From the NCBI RefSeq assembly GCF_001570545.1, contig NZ_BBXD01000018.1:77782-141781 (forward strand): a stretch of 64,000 nt of DNA, in the 5' to 3' direction. The DNA comes from Herbidospora mongoliensis (GTDB lineage Bacteria > Actinomycetota > Actinomycetes > Streptosporangiales > Streptosporangiaceae). Numbering within the stretch: the first letter of the stretch is position 1; each line of letters starts with the position of its first letter. The translations under genes and the position numbers were made by a program. Shown piece after piece: positions 20,598 to 29,666 of the stretch. Under the pieces are notes generated by a model. It was not told the origin of the DNA. It made no database searches and was given only the letters and a program-made list of their open reading frames with translations.

Positions 20598-21372
20598 CGG
20601 GATCACCCTGGCCTACGAGACCCACGGCGACCCGTCAGGGCCGCCCGTGCTGCTCATCAACCCGGCGGCGTCCTCGTCGGGGATGTGGACGCTGCACCAG
20701 GTCCCCGCCCTCGTCGAGGCCGGCCACCGGGTCATCACCTTCGACAACCGGGGCACCGCCCCGTCGTCGTGCCCACCGGGCCCCTACGACCTGGCCGACT
20801 TCGCCGACGACGCCGCCGGCCTGATCCGCGCCCTCGGCGGCGGCCCGGTCGCGGTCGCCGGGGCATCGCTGGGCGCGATGGTCGCCCAGGAACTGGCCCT
20901 CGCCCACCCGTCCCTGGTCAGCGGTATCGCTTTGCTCGGCACCCGCGCCCGCGCCGACTTCTTCCGCGAGAAGATGACCGCCGCCAGCGCCCATCGCGTG
21001 CGTTCGGGGGAGGGCGACCCGGTCGCGATGATGATCCAGCTCTTCTCCGCCCGCACCCTCGCCGACGAACACGTGGCCGCCGACTGGTACGACCTGCTGA
21101 CCGCCTTCCCGATCCGGGGCGACGGCCCCGCCCTCCAGTACGAGGCCACCCTCGCGGGCGACCGCCGCAAGGCCCTGACGGGCATCACCTGCCCGGCCCT
21201 GGTGGTCGCCTTCGCCGAAGACCTGCTCATGCCCCCGTTCATGGGCCGCGAGGCCGCCGAGGCGATCCCCGGCGCGACGTACACGGAGATCCCCGGCTGC
21301 GGCCACTACGGTTTCCTGGAACGCCCGGCCCTGGTCAACCGAGTTCTGGTGGAGTTCTTCAAGCGCCTCTAG
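20578..21372 (+). CDS. Alpha/beta-fold hydrolase
   Basis: 264 aa. It starts at an ATG 20 bp inside the 3' end of the MFS gene, so the two are translationally linked. The catalytic set is visible: nucleophile in GASLG (residue about 98), acid probably Asp in FAEDLLMPP (about 215), and His in GCGHYGF (about 244). The oxyanion region is NPAASSSGMW. It resembles soluble esterase/haloperoxidase-type hydrolases. Pairing with a cluster-linked exporter suggests a tailoring, proofreading or self-protection role, but no substrate can be read from the sequence. Confidence 0.85.
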   Translation: MPTTSSNGITLAYETHGDPSGPPVLLINPAASSSGMWTLHQVPALVEAGHRVITFDNRGTAPSSCPPGPYDLADFADDAAGLIRALGGGPVAVAGASLGAMVAQELALAHPSLVSGIALLGTRARADFFREKMTAASAHRVRSGEGDPVAMMIQLFSARTLADEHVAADWYDLLTAFPIRGDGPALQYEATLAGDRRKALTGITCPALVVAFAEDLLMPPFMGREAAEAIPGATYTEIPGCGHYGFLERPALVNRVLVEFFKRL

Positions 21373-21498
21373 GTTCGTCCCCCGGACGTCGACGGCTTCT
21401 GGGACCTGATCGAAGGCTCGGCGCGAGACACCCGGACCCGCGACGACGCGGAGTTCGCCTGCCGCCTCCCGCGGACGGTCCGCTTCTACGCCAGGTCT
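21373..21498 (+). pseudogene. Remnant resembling the N terminus of a DUF4240 protein
   Basis: Forty-two codons directly after, and in frame with, the hydrolase stop. They read VDGFWDLIEGSARDTRTRDD..., like the start of DUF4240 proteins (FWxLIExS...TxTR). There is no start codon or ribosome site, and the similarity breaks off after about 40 residues. It appears to be a decayed gene end left by rearrangement at the edge of the biosynthetic cluster. Function of DUF4240 is unknown. Confidence 0.4.
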
Positions 21499-21512
21499 TA
21501 CTGCGGGCGTTG

Positions 21513-21800
21513 TCAGACCCAGCCGCGCCGTTTGGCCTCGACGCCGCCCTGGAAGCGGCTCTGCACGCCCATGTGGTCGAGCAGTTCGGAGACCCGGCGG
21601 CTGTAGGTGCGTGCGGAGATGCCCAGACGGTTGCTCGCGGCCTGGTCGGTGGCGCCGCTGAGAAGCTGGACGAGAACCACTTGAAGGTGCTCGGGAAGAG
21701 ATCGGGCGGTGAAGTCGTGCGAGGACAGGTGGCCCATACCGCGTACCGTATGCGCGCTGATCACCTCTGTCCTCTCCGTTCGCTCTCGCCCCGCTCTCAC
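21513..21800 (-). CDS. LuxR-type HTH-only small protein, possibly a truncated regulator
   Basis: Up to 95 aa. An internal ATG at 21737 would give 74 aa, and neither start has a clear ribosome site. Residues 30-90 look like a LuxR C-terminal HTH: FTARSLPEHLQVVLVQLLSGATDQAASNRLGISARTYSRRVSELLDHMG, with the recognition helix at GISARTYSRRV. No receiver, ATPase or sensor domain precedes it. It may be the C-terminal remnant of a larger LuxR regulator, or a free-standing small DNA-binding protein like those in other actinobacteria. It sits next to the DUF4240 remnant in what looks like a decayed junction. Confidence 0.55.
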   Translation of the reverse strand: MRAGRERTERTEVISAHTVRGMGHLSSHDFTARSLPEHLQVVLVQLLSGATDQAASNRLGISARTYSRRVSELLDHMGVQSRFQGGVEAKRRGWV

Positions 21801-22249
21801 CGGTGACCGGCTTCCCCGCGATCGGCGGCGGCGGAAGAGATCAGAATGAAGATTTCATCGCCGTGTTCCGGCCGGACCGCGCGGAAGAGGTCGATGCCCA
21901 GCTAGGACGGCCCGCCGCCGCCATCCCAAGAGGCGGCGTATGTTTCGTACTCTTGACGATGCCCTTTTCGTCGGTGTTGGCTACGCAACACCTATCGGGA
22001 CAGGGCGGAGCGGGCAGGAAGGGTCGCCTCGTTCGTCGAATGTTAGCGATCACATGGCGGTGAGCTGGTTTCACACCTGACGGCTGTCCCTTCGCGGGCA
22101 AACGCCGCATCCATCCGTGGGTGCCGAGCTCACCACCATGAGAAGGCTCTTCCCTCGCCATCAGACTGAAATAAGCGTGGTGTGGTTCGTCTGTCCCGAA
22201 GCCGTTCAGCGATCTCTTCATTTCCGTACTCGAAACAAAGGGAAATCGC
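21801..22249. other. Intergenic region upstream of the secreted esterase
   Basis: About 450 bp with no convincing gene. It is lower in GC than its surroundings and holds a LacI-type operator half-way (22041-22054). Short open frames on both strands have no ribosome site and no recognisable product. Confidence 0.6.
22041..22054 (+). promoter_or_regulatory. LacI-family type operator
   Basis: TGTTAGCGATCACA, an imperfect dyad of the TGTTAGCGNTAACA class used by actinobacterial LacI-family sugar regulators. It lies about 195 bp before the esterase start. A matching site lies upstream of the GH95 gene (26631-26655), so the two secreted enzymes are probably co-regulated. No LacI-family gene is in the window. 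Confidence 0.6.
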
Positions 22250-23608
22250 GTGATGTCAAGGCACAGAACCATCTTCGGGGCCGTTGTGGCCGCGGCCGGG
22301 CTCGTCTTAGCCATGGGCCATGCGGCGCTGGGCACCAGCGGCGCCGCGGCGGCGTCGGGAGCGGCCGTGGCCGCCGCGACCGCCGGATGCGGCAAGACGC
22401 CGACGCTCCGCAACGGCACCTACACCATCCAGAGCGGGGGCAAGAGCAGGTCGTTCATCCTGCGGGTGCCCGACGGCTACGACGCCAACCGGCAGTATCG
22501 GCTGATCTTCGCCTTCCACTGGCGCGGCGGCACCATGAACGACGTCTCCTCCGGCGGCACGAGCGGGACTCCGTGGTCGTACTACGGGCTCCAGGAGAAG
22601 TCGAACAACAGCGCCATCCTGGTCGCACCCCAGGGGCTCGGCAACGGCTGGGCCAACTCCGGCGGCGAGGACCTGCGGTTCGTCGACGACATGATGGCGC
22701 GGATCGAGAGCGACCTGTGCGTCGACACCACCCAGCGGTTCGCCACCGGCTTCAGCTACGGCGGCGGGATGAGCTACGCGCTGGCCTGCGCCCGCGCGAC
22801 GGTCTTCCGCGCGGTCGCCGTCTTCTCCGGCGCGCAGCTCAGCGGGTGCGACGGCGGCACCCAGCCCATCGCGTACATGGGACTGCACGGGATCACCGAC
22901 TCGGTGCTGAACATCTCCCAGGGACGTTCGCTGCGGGACCGGTTCGTCCGGAACAACGGCTGCACCGCGCAGAACCCGCCCGAGCCCGGTCAGGGCAGCC
23001 GGACCCACACCCTCACCACCTACTCCGGCTGCCGGTCCGGCTACCCGGTCGTGTGGGCCGCCTTCGACAACGGCCACATGCCCGGCCCCGTCGACGGGAC
23101 CTACGCCGAGAGCGGCATCACGACCTGGACCAAGACCGAGGTGTGGAAGTTCTTCTCCCAGTTCCAGAGCGGCTCCGACCCCTCGCCCAGTCCCACTCCC
23201 ACTCCTTCCGCCACTCCCGGGACGACGGGCCCGATTCGCGGTGTGGCGTCGAACCGGTGCGTCGACGTGACCGGCGCCTCCCAGAACAACGGCACCGCGG
23301 TGGTCCTCTGGGACTGCAACGGCCAGAGCAACCAGCAGTGGACCGCCACGTCCTCGGGTGAGCTGCGGGTGTACGGCAACAAGTGCCTGGACGTCAGCGG
23401 CGCCGGCACCGCCGACGGCACCGGCGTCCTGATCTGGGACTGCAACGGCCAGAACAACCAGAAGTGGCGCTTCAACTCCGACGGCAGCATCACCGCCATC
23501 GGCGCGAACAAGTGCCTGGACGTGGCCGGCAGCTCCACGGCGAACAACGCCCGGATCCAGATCTGGTCCTGCACCGGCGCGGGCAACCAGAGGTGGACCC
23601 GCACCTGA
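22250..23608 (+). CDS. Secreted CE1/PHB-depolymerase-like esterase with ricin-B (CBM13) domain
   Basis: 452 aa from the GTG at 22250 (AAAGGG 7 nt upstream; the ATG at the next codon is equally possible). A Sec signal peptide occupies residues 1 to about 35. The esterase domain (about 50-310) has GFSYGG with the nucleophile Ser and a late catalytic His in DNGHMPGP, matching the LpqC/feruloyl-esterase type of alpha/beta hydrolase. A short Pro/Ser/Thr linker (SPSPTPTPSATP) leads to a C-terminal beta-trefoil lectin with three QxW-type repeats (NQQW, NQKW, NQRW). It probably removes acyl or feruloyl groups from plant polysaccharide outside the cell. Residue 20 is a rare TTA leucine codon (22307), a possible bldA-dependent control point. 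LacI-type operator upstream; terminator downstream. Confidence 0.88.
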   Translation: MMSRHRTIFGAVVAAAGLVLAMGHAALGTSGAAAASGAAVAAATAGCGKTPTLRNGTYTIQSGGKSRSFILRVPDGYDANRQYRLIFAFHWRGGTMNDVSSGGTSGTPWSYYGLQEKSNNSAILVAPQGLGNGWANSGGEDLRFVDDMMARIESDLCVDTTQRFATGFSYGGGMSYALACARATVFRAVAVFSGAQLSGCDGGTQPIAYMGLHGITDSVLNISQGRSLRDRFVRNNGCTAQNPPEPGQGSRTHTLTTYSGCRSGYPVVWAAFDNGHMPGPVDGTYAESGITTWTKTEVWKFFSQFQSGSDPSPSPTPTPSATPGTTGPIRGVASNRCVDVTGASQNNGTAVVLWDCNGQSNQQWTATSSGELRVYGNKCLDVSGAGTADGTGVLIWDCNGQNNQKWRFNSDGSITAIGANKCLDVAGSSTANNARIQIWSCTGAGNQRWTRT

Positions 23609-23623
23609 CATCCCCAGACCACC

Positions 23624-23658
23624 GGGCCCCGCCACCTCAGAGGTGGCGGGGCCCCTTT
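23624..23658. terminator. Bidirectional intrinsic terminator
   Basis: A near-perfect 15-bp GC-rich stem (GGGCCCCGCCACCTC and its complement) with a tiny loop, followed by TTTTCTTCT on the plus strand. It lies between two convergent genes, the esterase and GH95, and can serve both. Confidence 0.9.
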
Positions 23659-23674
23659 TCTTCTATCGACTTTC

Positions 23675-26521
23675 TTATACGGACGTGATCGTCCACTGGT
23701 TGTTGGTGTTGCTGTTCGGCGCCCACATCGCCACGGTCGATCCGGCGGTGGCGTTGCCCATGCCGTCCAGGGAGGTGCCGGTGCCGCGGTTGATGATCTG
23801 CTGGCGGCCGTTGCTCGCGGAGGCCAGCCGCCACTGCTGGTTGTTGCCGCCGTTCCAGGCCGACTGACGGGCGGGGGCGCCGTTGGCGGTGTTGCCCCAG
23901 CTGTCGATGACCATGCCGTTGGTGCGGTTGACGATCCGGTACCAGCCGCTGCCGAGGTCGACGAGCTGCCACTGCAGGTTGGTGGAACCGTCGTTGTTCC
24001 ACTGCTTGACCACCGAGCCGGAGGCGACGTTGCCGCCGCTGTCCAGCGCCAGGCCGGTGGTGCCGTTGGAGATCCGCACGTAGGCCGTGGGCGGCGCGCC
24101 CGTGCCGGTGAGACGGTAGGTACTGCCGGCCTGGCCGGGCAGGGCGATGACGTCCGACTCCGGCTTGGTGACAGTGACCGCGGCGCCGGTTCCCACGTCG
24201 ACGACCTGGTAGGTGCCGGTGAAGATCGGGTTGCGGACCCTGGCCGTCCCGGCGCGGTCGAACTTGACGAGGATCTCGGTGGCCCGGCCGGAGCTCCACG
24301 TGGTGTCGACGGTGTAGCCGCCCCGGCCGCGCAGGCCCTGCACCTTTCCGCTGGACCAGGCCGAGGGCAGCGCCGGCAGCACGTTCAGCTCGTTGTTGTG
24401 GCTGTGGAGCAGCATCTCCGCGATGCCGGAGGTGGCGCCGAAGTTGCCGTCGATCTGGAACGGCGGATGCAGGTCGAACATGTTCGGGGCGAGCCGGGAC
24501 GTCGTCACCAGCAGGCGGAGCAGGGTGTGGGCGCGGGAGCCCTCCTCCAGTCGCGCCCAGTAGTTGATCTTCCAGGCGAGGGACCACCCGGTGCCGTCGT
24601 CGCCGCGCAGTTCCAGGGTGCGGCGGGCGGCGGTGTACAGGGCGGGGGTGCCGCGCTTGGTGATCTGGTTGCTGGGGTGCAGACCGTACAGGTGGGAGAC
24701 GTGGCGGTGGTTGGTCTCGGGCTCGATCCAGTCGTACAGCCATTCCTGGATGTTGCCGCGCGAGCCCGTCTTCATCGGAGGGAGGCGGTCACGGGCGGCC
24801 AGGACCTGGGTGCGGAAGCTCGCGTCCACGCCGAGGGTCTGGGCGGCCTGGGCGCAGCCGTTGAACAGGTCCCGCAGGATCTGGTTGTCCATCGTCGGGC
24901 CCGCGCAGACGCTGACGCCGCTGTGGTGGGGCAGTTCCGGGCTGTTGGACGGGTTGGTGACCAGGTAGCCGAGACTGGGTTCCTGGACGAGCGTGTCGAG
25001 GAAGAACTGGGCGGCGCCCTTCATCGCGGGATAGTAGGTGGACAGGAAGTTCAGGTCGCCGGTGAAGGTGTAGTGCTCCCAGATCAGGCCGGCCAGCCAC
25101 GCGCCGCCGGTCTGCCACATGCCCCACATCGCGCCGTCGACCACCGAACTGCCGCGCCAGGCGTCGGTGTTGTGGTGGGTGACCCAGCCGCCGGCGTTGT
25201 ACTGCACCTGGGCGGTGCGGGCGCCGGTGACGGCCAGGTCGCTGACCATGCGGAACACCGGCTCGTAGCACTCGGCGAGGTTGGTGGTGTCGGCCGGCCA
25301 GTAGTTCATCGGCAGGTTGGCGTTGATCGTGTACTTGGAGTCCCACGCCGGGGTGAGGGAGTCGTTCCAGATGCCCTGGAGGTTGGCCGGTTGGCTGCCC
25401 GGCCGCGAGGAGGAGATCAGCAGGTAGCGGCCGTACTGGAACAGCAGCACCGAGAACTGCGGGTCGGTGACGCTGTTGTGCTGGGCGATGCGCACGTCGG
25501 TCGGCTGGTCGGCCGCCGAGGTCCGGCCCAGTTCCAGGGTGGTGCGGTTGAACAACCGCTGGTAGTCGGCCACGTGCCGCGACCGCAGGTCGTCCCAGCT
25601 CCGGTTCGCCGCGGCGTTCAGGTGCCCGCGGGCGATGCCCTGGTAGTCGCCGCTGACGTCGCGGTAGTTCTTGTAGCTGGACCCGATGGAGACCAGCACG
25701 GTGACGGAGTTGGCCGACCTGACCTGCACCGTCCCGCTGGAACTGCTCACGGTGCCGCCGTCGGCCACGACCTTGGCCAGGGCCAGGAATCGGACCTGGC
25801 CGGAGATGCCCTCGAAGTCGCCCGAGACGCCGTCCAGCGACGCGGTCGTGCCGTCGGGGCTGGAGCGGGTGACCCGCTGGGGGCTGTCGAAGGTCCCCGA
25901 GAAGGAGATCGAGCCGGACCGGTCGGCGGTCAGCCGGATGGCGATCACCTGATCGGGCGCGCTGGCGAACGTCTCGCGCCGGTACCGCACCCCGTTCTGC
26001 ACGTACGTCGTCACGGTGGTCGCCGTGGTCAGGTCGAGGTAGCGGTTGTACTCCGAGACGCCGCTGGTGTTGCCGATGGCGAGCCGCAGGTTGCCGACGG
26101 TCTGGTAGGCGAGCTGACCGGCGGGCCTGCCCAGCATGTTCTGGTCGATCAGGCTCTGGGCCTGGCTCCACTGGTTCGAGAACACCGCCTGGCGGATCTG
26201 GCCCAGCGCCGCGGCGCCCCGGGTGTTGCTCTGGTCGTATGGGCCGCCCGCCCAGACGGTGTCCTCGTTCAGCTGGAGCCGCTCGGTGTCGACGTTGCCG
26301 AACACCATGGCGCCCAGCCGGCCGTTGCCGATCGGGAGGGCGCGCAGCCAGTCGGTGCCGGCACTCTCGTCGTACCACAGCGCCAGATCGTTGACGGCGC
26401 TCACTTCCGGTGGGGGAGCCGAGGCGGCTCGGGCCGCCGCCGTCCACTGCAGTGGCAGCAGCGCGGCTCCGGCCCCGGCGGCGCCGTATCTCAGTAATTG
26501 CCTGCGCGATAGATCAGACAT
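23675..26521 (-). CDS. GH95 alpha-L-fucosidase, Tat-exported, with ricin-B domain
   Basis: 948 aa. The start is at 26521 because the protein then opens with a twin-arginine signal (SRRQLLRYG) and an Ala-rich hydrophobic stretch ending near ARA. The N-terminal GH95 beta domain begins LALWYDESAGTDWLRALPIGNGRLGAMVFG. The catalytic (alpha/alpha)6 barrel carries the family landmarks: NLPMNYWPA (Asn pair), NPSNSPE (candidate acid/base Glu) and GDDGTGWSLAWK (Asp). The last 130 residues form a ricin-type lectin (CBM13). Retained plant or host fucosyl residues (xyloglucan, glycans) are the likely substrates, cleaved with inversion outside the cell. Other GH95 members act on L-galactose, so the sugar is not certain. 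A LacI-type operator lies about 110 bp upstream. Confidence 0.93.
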   Translation of the reverse strand: MSDLSRRQLLRYGAAGAGAALLPLQWTAAARAASAPPPEVSAVNDLALWYDESAGTDWLRALPIGNGRLGAMVFGNVDTERLQLNEDTVWAGGPYDQSNTRGAAALGQIRQAVFSNQWSQAQSLIDQNMLGRPAGQLAYQTVGNLRLAIGNTSGVSEYNRYLDLTTATTVTTYVQNGVRYRRETFASAPDQVIAIRLTADRSGSISFSGTFDSPQRVTRSSPDGTTASLDGVSGDFEGISGQVRFLALAKVVADGGTVSSSSGTVQVRSANSVTVLVSIGSSYKNYRDVSGDYQGIARGHLNAAANRSWDDLRSRHVADYQRLFNRTTLELGRTSAADQPTDVRIAQHNSVTDPQFSVLLFQYGRYLLISSSRPGSQPANLQGIWNDSLTPAWDSKYTINANLPMNYWPADTTNLAECYEPVFRMVSDLAVTGARTAQVQYNAGGWVTHHNTDAWRGSSVVDGAMWGMWQTGGAWLAGLIWEHYTFTGDLNFLSTYYPAMKGAAQFFLDTLVQEPSLGYLVTNPSNSPELPHHSGVSVCAGPTMDNQILRDLFNGCAQAAQTLGVDASFRTQVLAARDRLPPMKTGSRGNIQEWLYDWIEPETNHRHVSHLYGLHPSNQITKRGTPALYTAARRTLELRGDDGTGWSLAWKINYWARLEEGSRAHTLLRLLVTTSRLAPNMFDLHPPFQIDGNFGATSGIAEMLLHSHNNELNVLPALPSAWSSGKVQGLRGRGGYTVDTTWSSGRATEILVKFDRAGTARVRNPIFTGTYQVVDVGTGAAVTVTKPESDVIALPGQAGSTYRLTGTGAPPTAYVRISNGTTGLALDSGGNVASGSVVKQWNNDGSTNLQWQLVDLGSGWYRIVNRTNGMVIDSWGNTANGAPARQSAWNGGNNQQWRLASASNGRQQIINRGTGTSLDGMGNATAGSTVAMWAPNSNTNNQWTITSV

Positions 26522-27211
26522 TTCTGTTCTCTCTCTGAAGGGGATCACGTTCGGCCGTCCGGGGGCTTTCCGCCGCGGTGGCAGCGGCGGGTGCCCGGCG
26601 GAGGTCGCCACGGCTGGTGCCGACGAAAAGTGTTATCGCTAACATTTGCGATCACATATATGCATGGCCTTCTCCTGGGGGGTGGGGTCGGCCGCCTGAG
26701 TACACCGGACCGCCTATCCGGCGTCAACGCACGTCACCCCCGCTGAGCTGGGCATTGCCGCCGGGACATCGCCCGGCCTGGATGTTCGCCCTCGGGGGAG
26801 CCGTACCTTTCGGCCTGTGCTTGTGAAAATTTCATGGAAGTTACCAGCTGGCAACCGTAGATTTCGCGGTCGGCCTGCCCCGCAGGCGCGGGGAACGGGC
26901 GCCGAGCCGATGGTCCGGGGCTGGCGGGCGATGTCCATGATCGGATCGCCCGAGATAGTCGGAATGTCCAGCTGATCCGACGGTTCCACCATTCCGGCCG
27001 CGCTCAGAGGGGCCCATAGTTTTGCCTCACCGGCGTTTGTCTGTCTAGTGAAGCGCCCGGCGGGAGGTGGACCGCCGCTCTCGGCGCCAGCCGGGACGAA
27101 GCGGCGGAACACCCCTGCCATAGCTGCTCTGACCTGGACTTATGCTCGGCAGACCCCTGGCGGGATCTCGCGACGTGGGGCAAGAACCGATGCCATGTGA
27201 TGGAGAACGTG
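26522..27211. other. Divergent intergenic region between GH95 and GH97 genes
   Basis: About 690 bp separating divergent genes. It contains the LacI-type operator cluster at 26631-26655 and AT-richer stretches (26630-26660 and 26820-26850) that could hold promoters. An open frame on the minus strand at 26714-27121 has no ribosome site and low-complexity composition, so I do not call it a gene. Confidence 0.6.
26631..26655 (-). promoter_or_regulatory. LacI-type operator cluster upstream of GH95
   Basis: On the minus strand TGTGATCGCAAA runs directly into TGTTAGCGATAACA. The second is a good 14-bp dyad and the first a half-overlapping degenerate copy. The same words occur at 22041-22054 upstream of the esterase. 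Confidence 0.65.
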
Positions 27212-29656
27212 TTGAGCGACGAAACGACGAACGTGCGCGCCTCGATCCGCACGACGCCCGCGGGCGTGCGGCTGACGGTGACCCGAGGCGCCGCGACCGT
27301 CCTTGAGAAGGTCGAGCTCGGGTTCTCGCTCGGCGGCGTCCGGATGGGTGTGGACGCCGAGCAGGTCCACGTGGCTGCCCGCGAGGTTCGTGACCGGTTC
27401 ACGCTCCGCTCCGGCAAGTCGGCCGGCGATCACGAGTACGCGCACCACGAGAGCGTGCACACCTTCCGCGAGGGCGGCGTCGAGTGGCAGGCCGTCCTGC
27501 GGACCGGGCCCCACGGCGTCGCCGTGCGCTACGCGCTGCCGGCCCTGGACGGCACCGCCCTCATCACGGGTGATCACACCGCGCTCACTCTTGCCGCCGG
27601 GTCGCGGAGCTGGGTGCTGGACTACCAGACCTGGTACGAGACCCCCCGGTTCGGCGTGGACACCGCCGATCTGCCGGGCGGCGCGTACGGCCTGCCCTTC
27701 CTCACCCGCCTCGACCCGGACACCCATCTCCTCGTCACCGAGTCCGGCATCGACGGCCGGTTCTCCGGCGCCCACGTCCGGGCGGACGGGCCCACCCTGA
27801 ACTTCACCCTCGCCGACGACGCCGTCGAGGTCGCCCGCGGCGTCGTGACGCCGTGGCGGGTCCTGCTCGTCGGCACGCTCGCCGAGCTCGTCTCCTCCCT
27901 GTTCGTCGAGGAACTGGCCCCGGCCGTCTCGCCCGAGCTGGCGGAGGCCGACTGGGTGCGGCCGGGCCGGGCGGCCTGGTCGTGGTGGTCGGACTTCTAC
28001 TCGGGCGCGCAGCTCGACAAGCAGAGACACTTCGTCGACGTGGCCGCCGACCTCGGCTGGGAGCACCTGCTGATCGACTGCGGCTGGGAGGAGACCTGGG
28101 TTCCGGAGATCGTCGCCCACGCCAGCCGGCGGGGCGTCCAGGTCCATCTGTGGACGATCTGGCGTGACCTCAACAGCCCGGAGGACCTGCGCAGACTGGC
28201 GCTGTGGCGGTCGTGGGGGGTCGCCGGGATCAAGGTCGACTTCATGGAGTCGGAGTCGAAGGACCGCTATCGCTGGTACGACACGATCCTCGCGGAGTCG
28301 GCGCGGCTCGGCCTCATGGTCAACTTCCACGGCTCGGTCATCCCGCGCGGCTGGATGCGCACCTTCCCCCAGGTGATCGGCTATGAGGCGATCCGGGGCG
28401 CCGAATACTACGTGTTCTTCGAGAACCAGGCCCTCACCGCCGCCCACAATGTCATCCAGCCCTTCACCCGCAACATCGTCGGGGCGATGGACGCCACCCC
28501 GGTCGCCTTCGGCGCCGCCGGACGCACCACCAGCGACGGCCACGAGCTGGGGCTCTCGGTGGCCTTCGAATGCGGGATCACCCACTTCGCCGACCACGTC
28601 GACGCCTACACCGCCCGTCCGCTCGCGGCCCGCTTCCTGGCCGAGCTCGCGCCGGTCTGGGACGAGACCGTGCTGCTGACGGGCGACCCCGACACCTGCG
28701 CCGTCATCGCCCGCCGCGCCGGGGACCGGTGGTTCCTGGGCGGCATCGCCACCGGCGACGCCCGGACGATCCGCGTGCCCCTGACCCGGCTGGGAGCCGG
28801 GGCCGACGCCCAGGTGTGGATCGTCGGCGACGCCACCGAGGGGCTGGCGGAGACGACCACGACGGCGACCGGCTCCGTCGAGATCGCCGTGGCCCGGGAC
28901 GGCGGTTTCGCCGCGGTCGTGGCCCCGGCGGGCACCGAACTCTTCCGCGCCGGGCCCCGGCCGTACCAGAGCCCTCCCGAAGTGAACCCGCCGATCGCCG
29001 AGATCGGCGCGGACGGGACCGCGACGATCACCACCGACCCGGACGCCCGGCTGCGGCCGCCGCCGGGCTGGACCGCCGAGCGGGTCACCGAGACCGGCTG
29101 GGCGATCCGCCCCACGGCGGGGCTGCGGCCCGGACGGCTCGGCGTGGTGACCGTCGAGCGGGACGGCGACGGCGTGGTCCCGGTCGTGGCCCACGCGCGC
29201 GTCGTGCGCCCGCTCGCCCCGGGCGCGCATCCGCTCTCGGTGCTGCCGATGATCGCGTTCGTCAACGCCGACGGCCCCGTCGAGCGGGACATGTCCAACG
29301 GCGGCGGCAACCCCCGCGACGGAGGTCCCCTGCGGGTGGCCGGGCAGGAGTTCGCGCACGGACTCGGCACCGCCCCCGCCTCCGAGGCTCACTTCCATCT
29401 GGGCGGGCACGCCGCCCGGCTCACCGGCGCCGTCGGCGTCGACGACGAGTCCACCGGCCGGGCCAGGGTCGCCGTGATCGCCGACGACCGGGAGATCTTC
29501 GCCGCCGAGGTCGAGTCCGGCGAGCCCGTCACCCCCTTCGACCTCGATGTCTCCGGCGTCCGGGCGCTGCGCCTGCGCGGTGAGGCCGTCGGCTCCGGCG
29601 CGCACGTCGACTGGGTCGACACCATCGTCCACGTCCACCAACCCCCCACGAAGTGA
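27212..29656 (+). CDS. GH97-family glycosidase with C-terminal NPCBM domain, intracellular
   Basis: About 814 aa. TTG at 27212 is preferred (GGAG at 6 nt); GTG/ATG codons at 27197-27202 are alternatives. An N-terminal beta-sandwich (about 1-240) precedes a TIM barrel (AWSWWSDFYSGAQLDKQ... to about 570). The barrel has LIDCGWEE, GIKVDFMES and NFHGSVIPRGW. The Asp of VDFM fits the nucleophile of the retaining branch of GH97 (alpha-galactosidase-like) rather than the inverting, Glu-dependent branch. The last 150 residues form an NPCBM-type carbohydrate-binding module. No signal peptide, so it should act on imported oligosaccharides. It heads the operon with the ABC importer (the next gene begins 10 bp later), supporting cleavage of alpha-galactosides. 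Confidence 0.85.
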   Translation: MSDETTNVRASIRTTPAGVRLTVTRGAATVLEKVELGFSLGGVRMGVDAEQVHVAAREVRDRFTLRSGKSAGDHEYAHHESVHTFREGGVEWQAVLRTGPHGVAVRYALPALDGTALITGDHTALTLAAGSRSWVLDYQTWYETPRFGVDTADLPGGAYGLPFLTRLDPDTHLLVTESGIDGRFSGAHVRADGPTLNFTLADDAVEVARGVVTPWRVLLVGTLAELVSSLFVEELAPAVSPELAEADWVRPGRAAWSWWSDFYSGAQLDKQRHFVDVAADLGWEHLLIDCGWEETWVPEIVAHASRRGVQVHLWTIWRDLNSPEDLRRLALWRSWGVAGIKVDFMESESKDRYRWYDTILAESARLGLMVNFHGSVIPRGWMRTFPQVIGYEAIRGAEYYVFFENQALTAAHNVIQPFTRNIVGAMDATPVAFGAAGRTTSDGHELGLSVAFECGITHFADHVDAYTARPLAARFLAELAPVWDETVLLTGDPDTCAVIARRAGDRWFLGGIATGDARTIRVPLTRLGAGADAQVWIVGDATEGLAETTTTATGSVEIAVARDGGFAAVVAPAGTELFRAGPRPYQSPPEVNPPIAEIGADGTATITTDPDARLRPPPGWTAERVTETGWAIRPTAGLRPGRLGVVTVERDGDGVVPVVAHARVVRPLAPGAHPLSVLPMIAFVNADGPVERDMSNGGGNPRDGGPLRVAGQEFAHGLGTAPASEAHFHLGGHAARLTGAVGVDDESTGRARVAVIADDREIFAAEVESGEPVTPFDLDVSGVRALRLRGEAVGSGAHVDWVDTIVHVHQPPTK

Positions 29657-29666
29657 AGAGGAAACG

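Noticed and set aside
21803-22063. 86-codon plus-strand frame before the esterase
   Set aside because: No start signal, no similarity seen, covers the operator.
26714-27121. 135-codon minus-strand frame in the GH95/GH97 gap
   Set aside because: No ribosome site, no domain, unusual composition; treated as intergenic.
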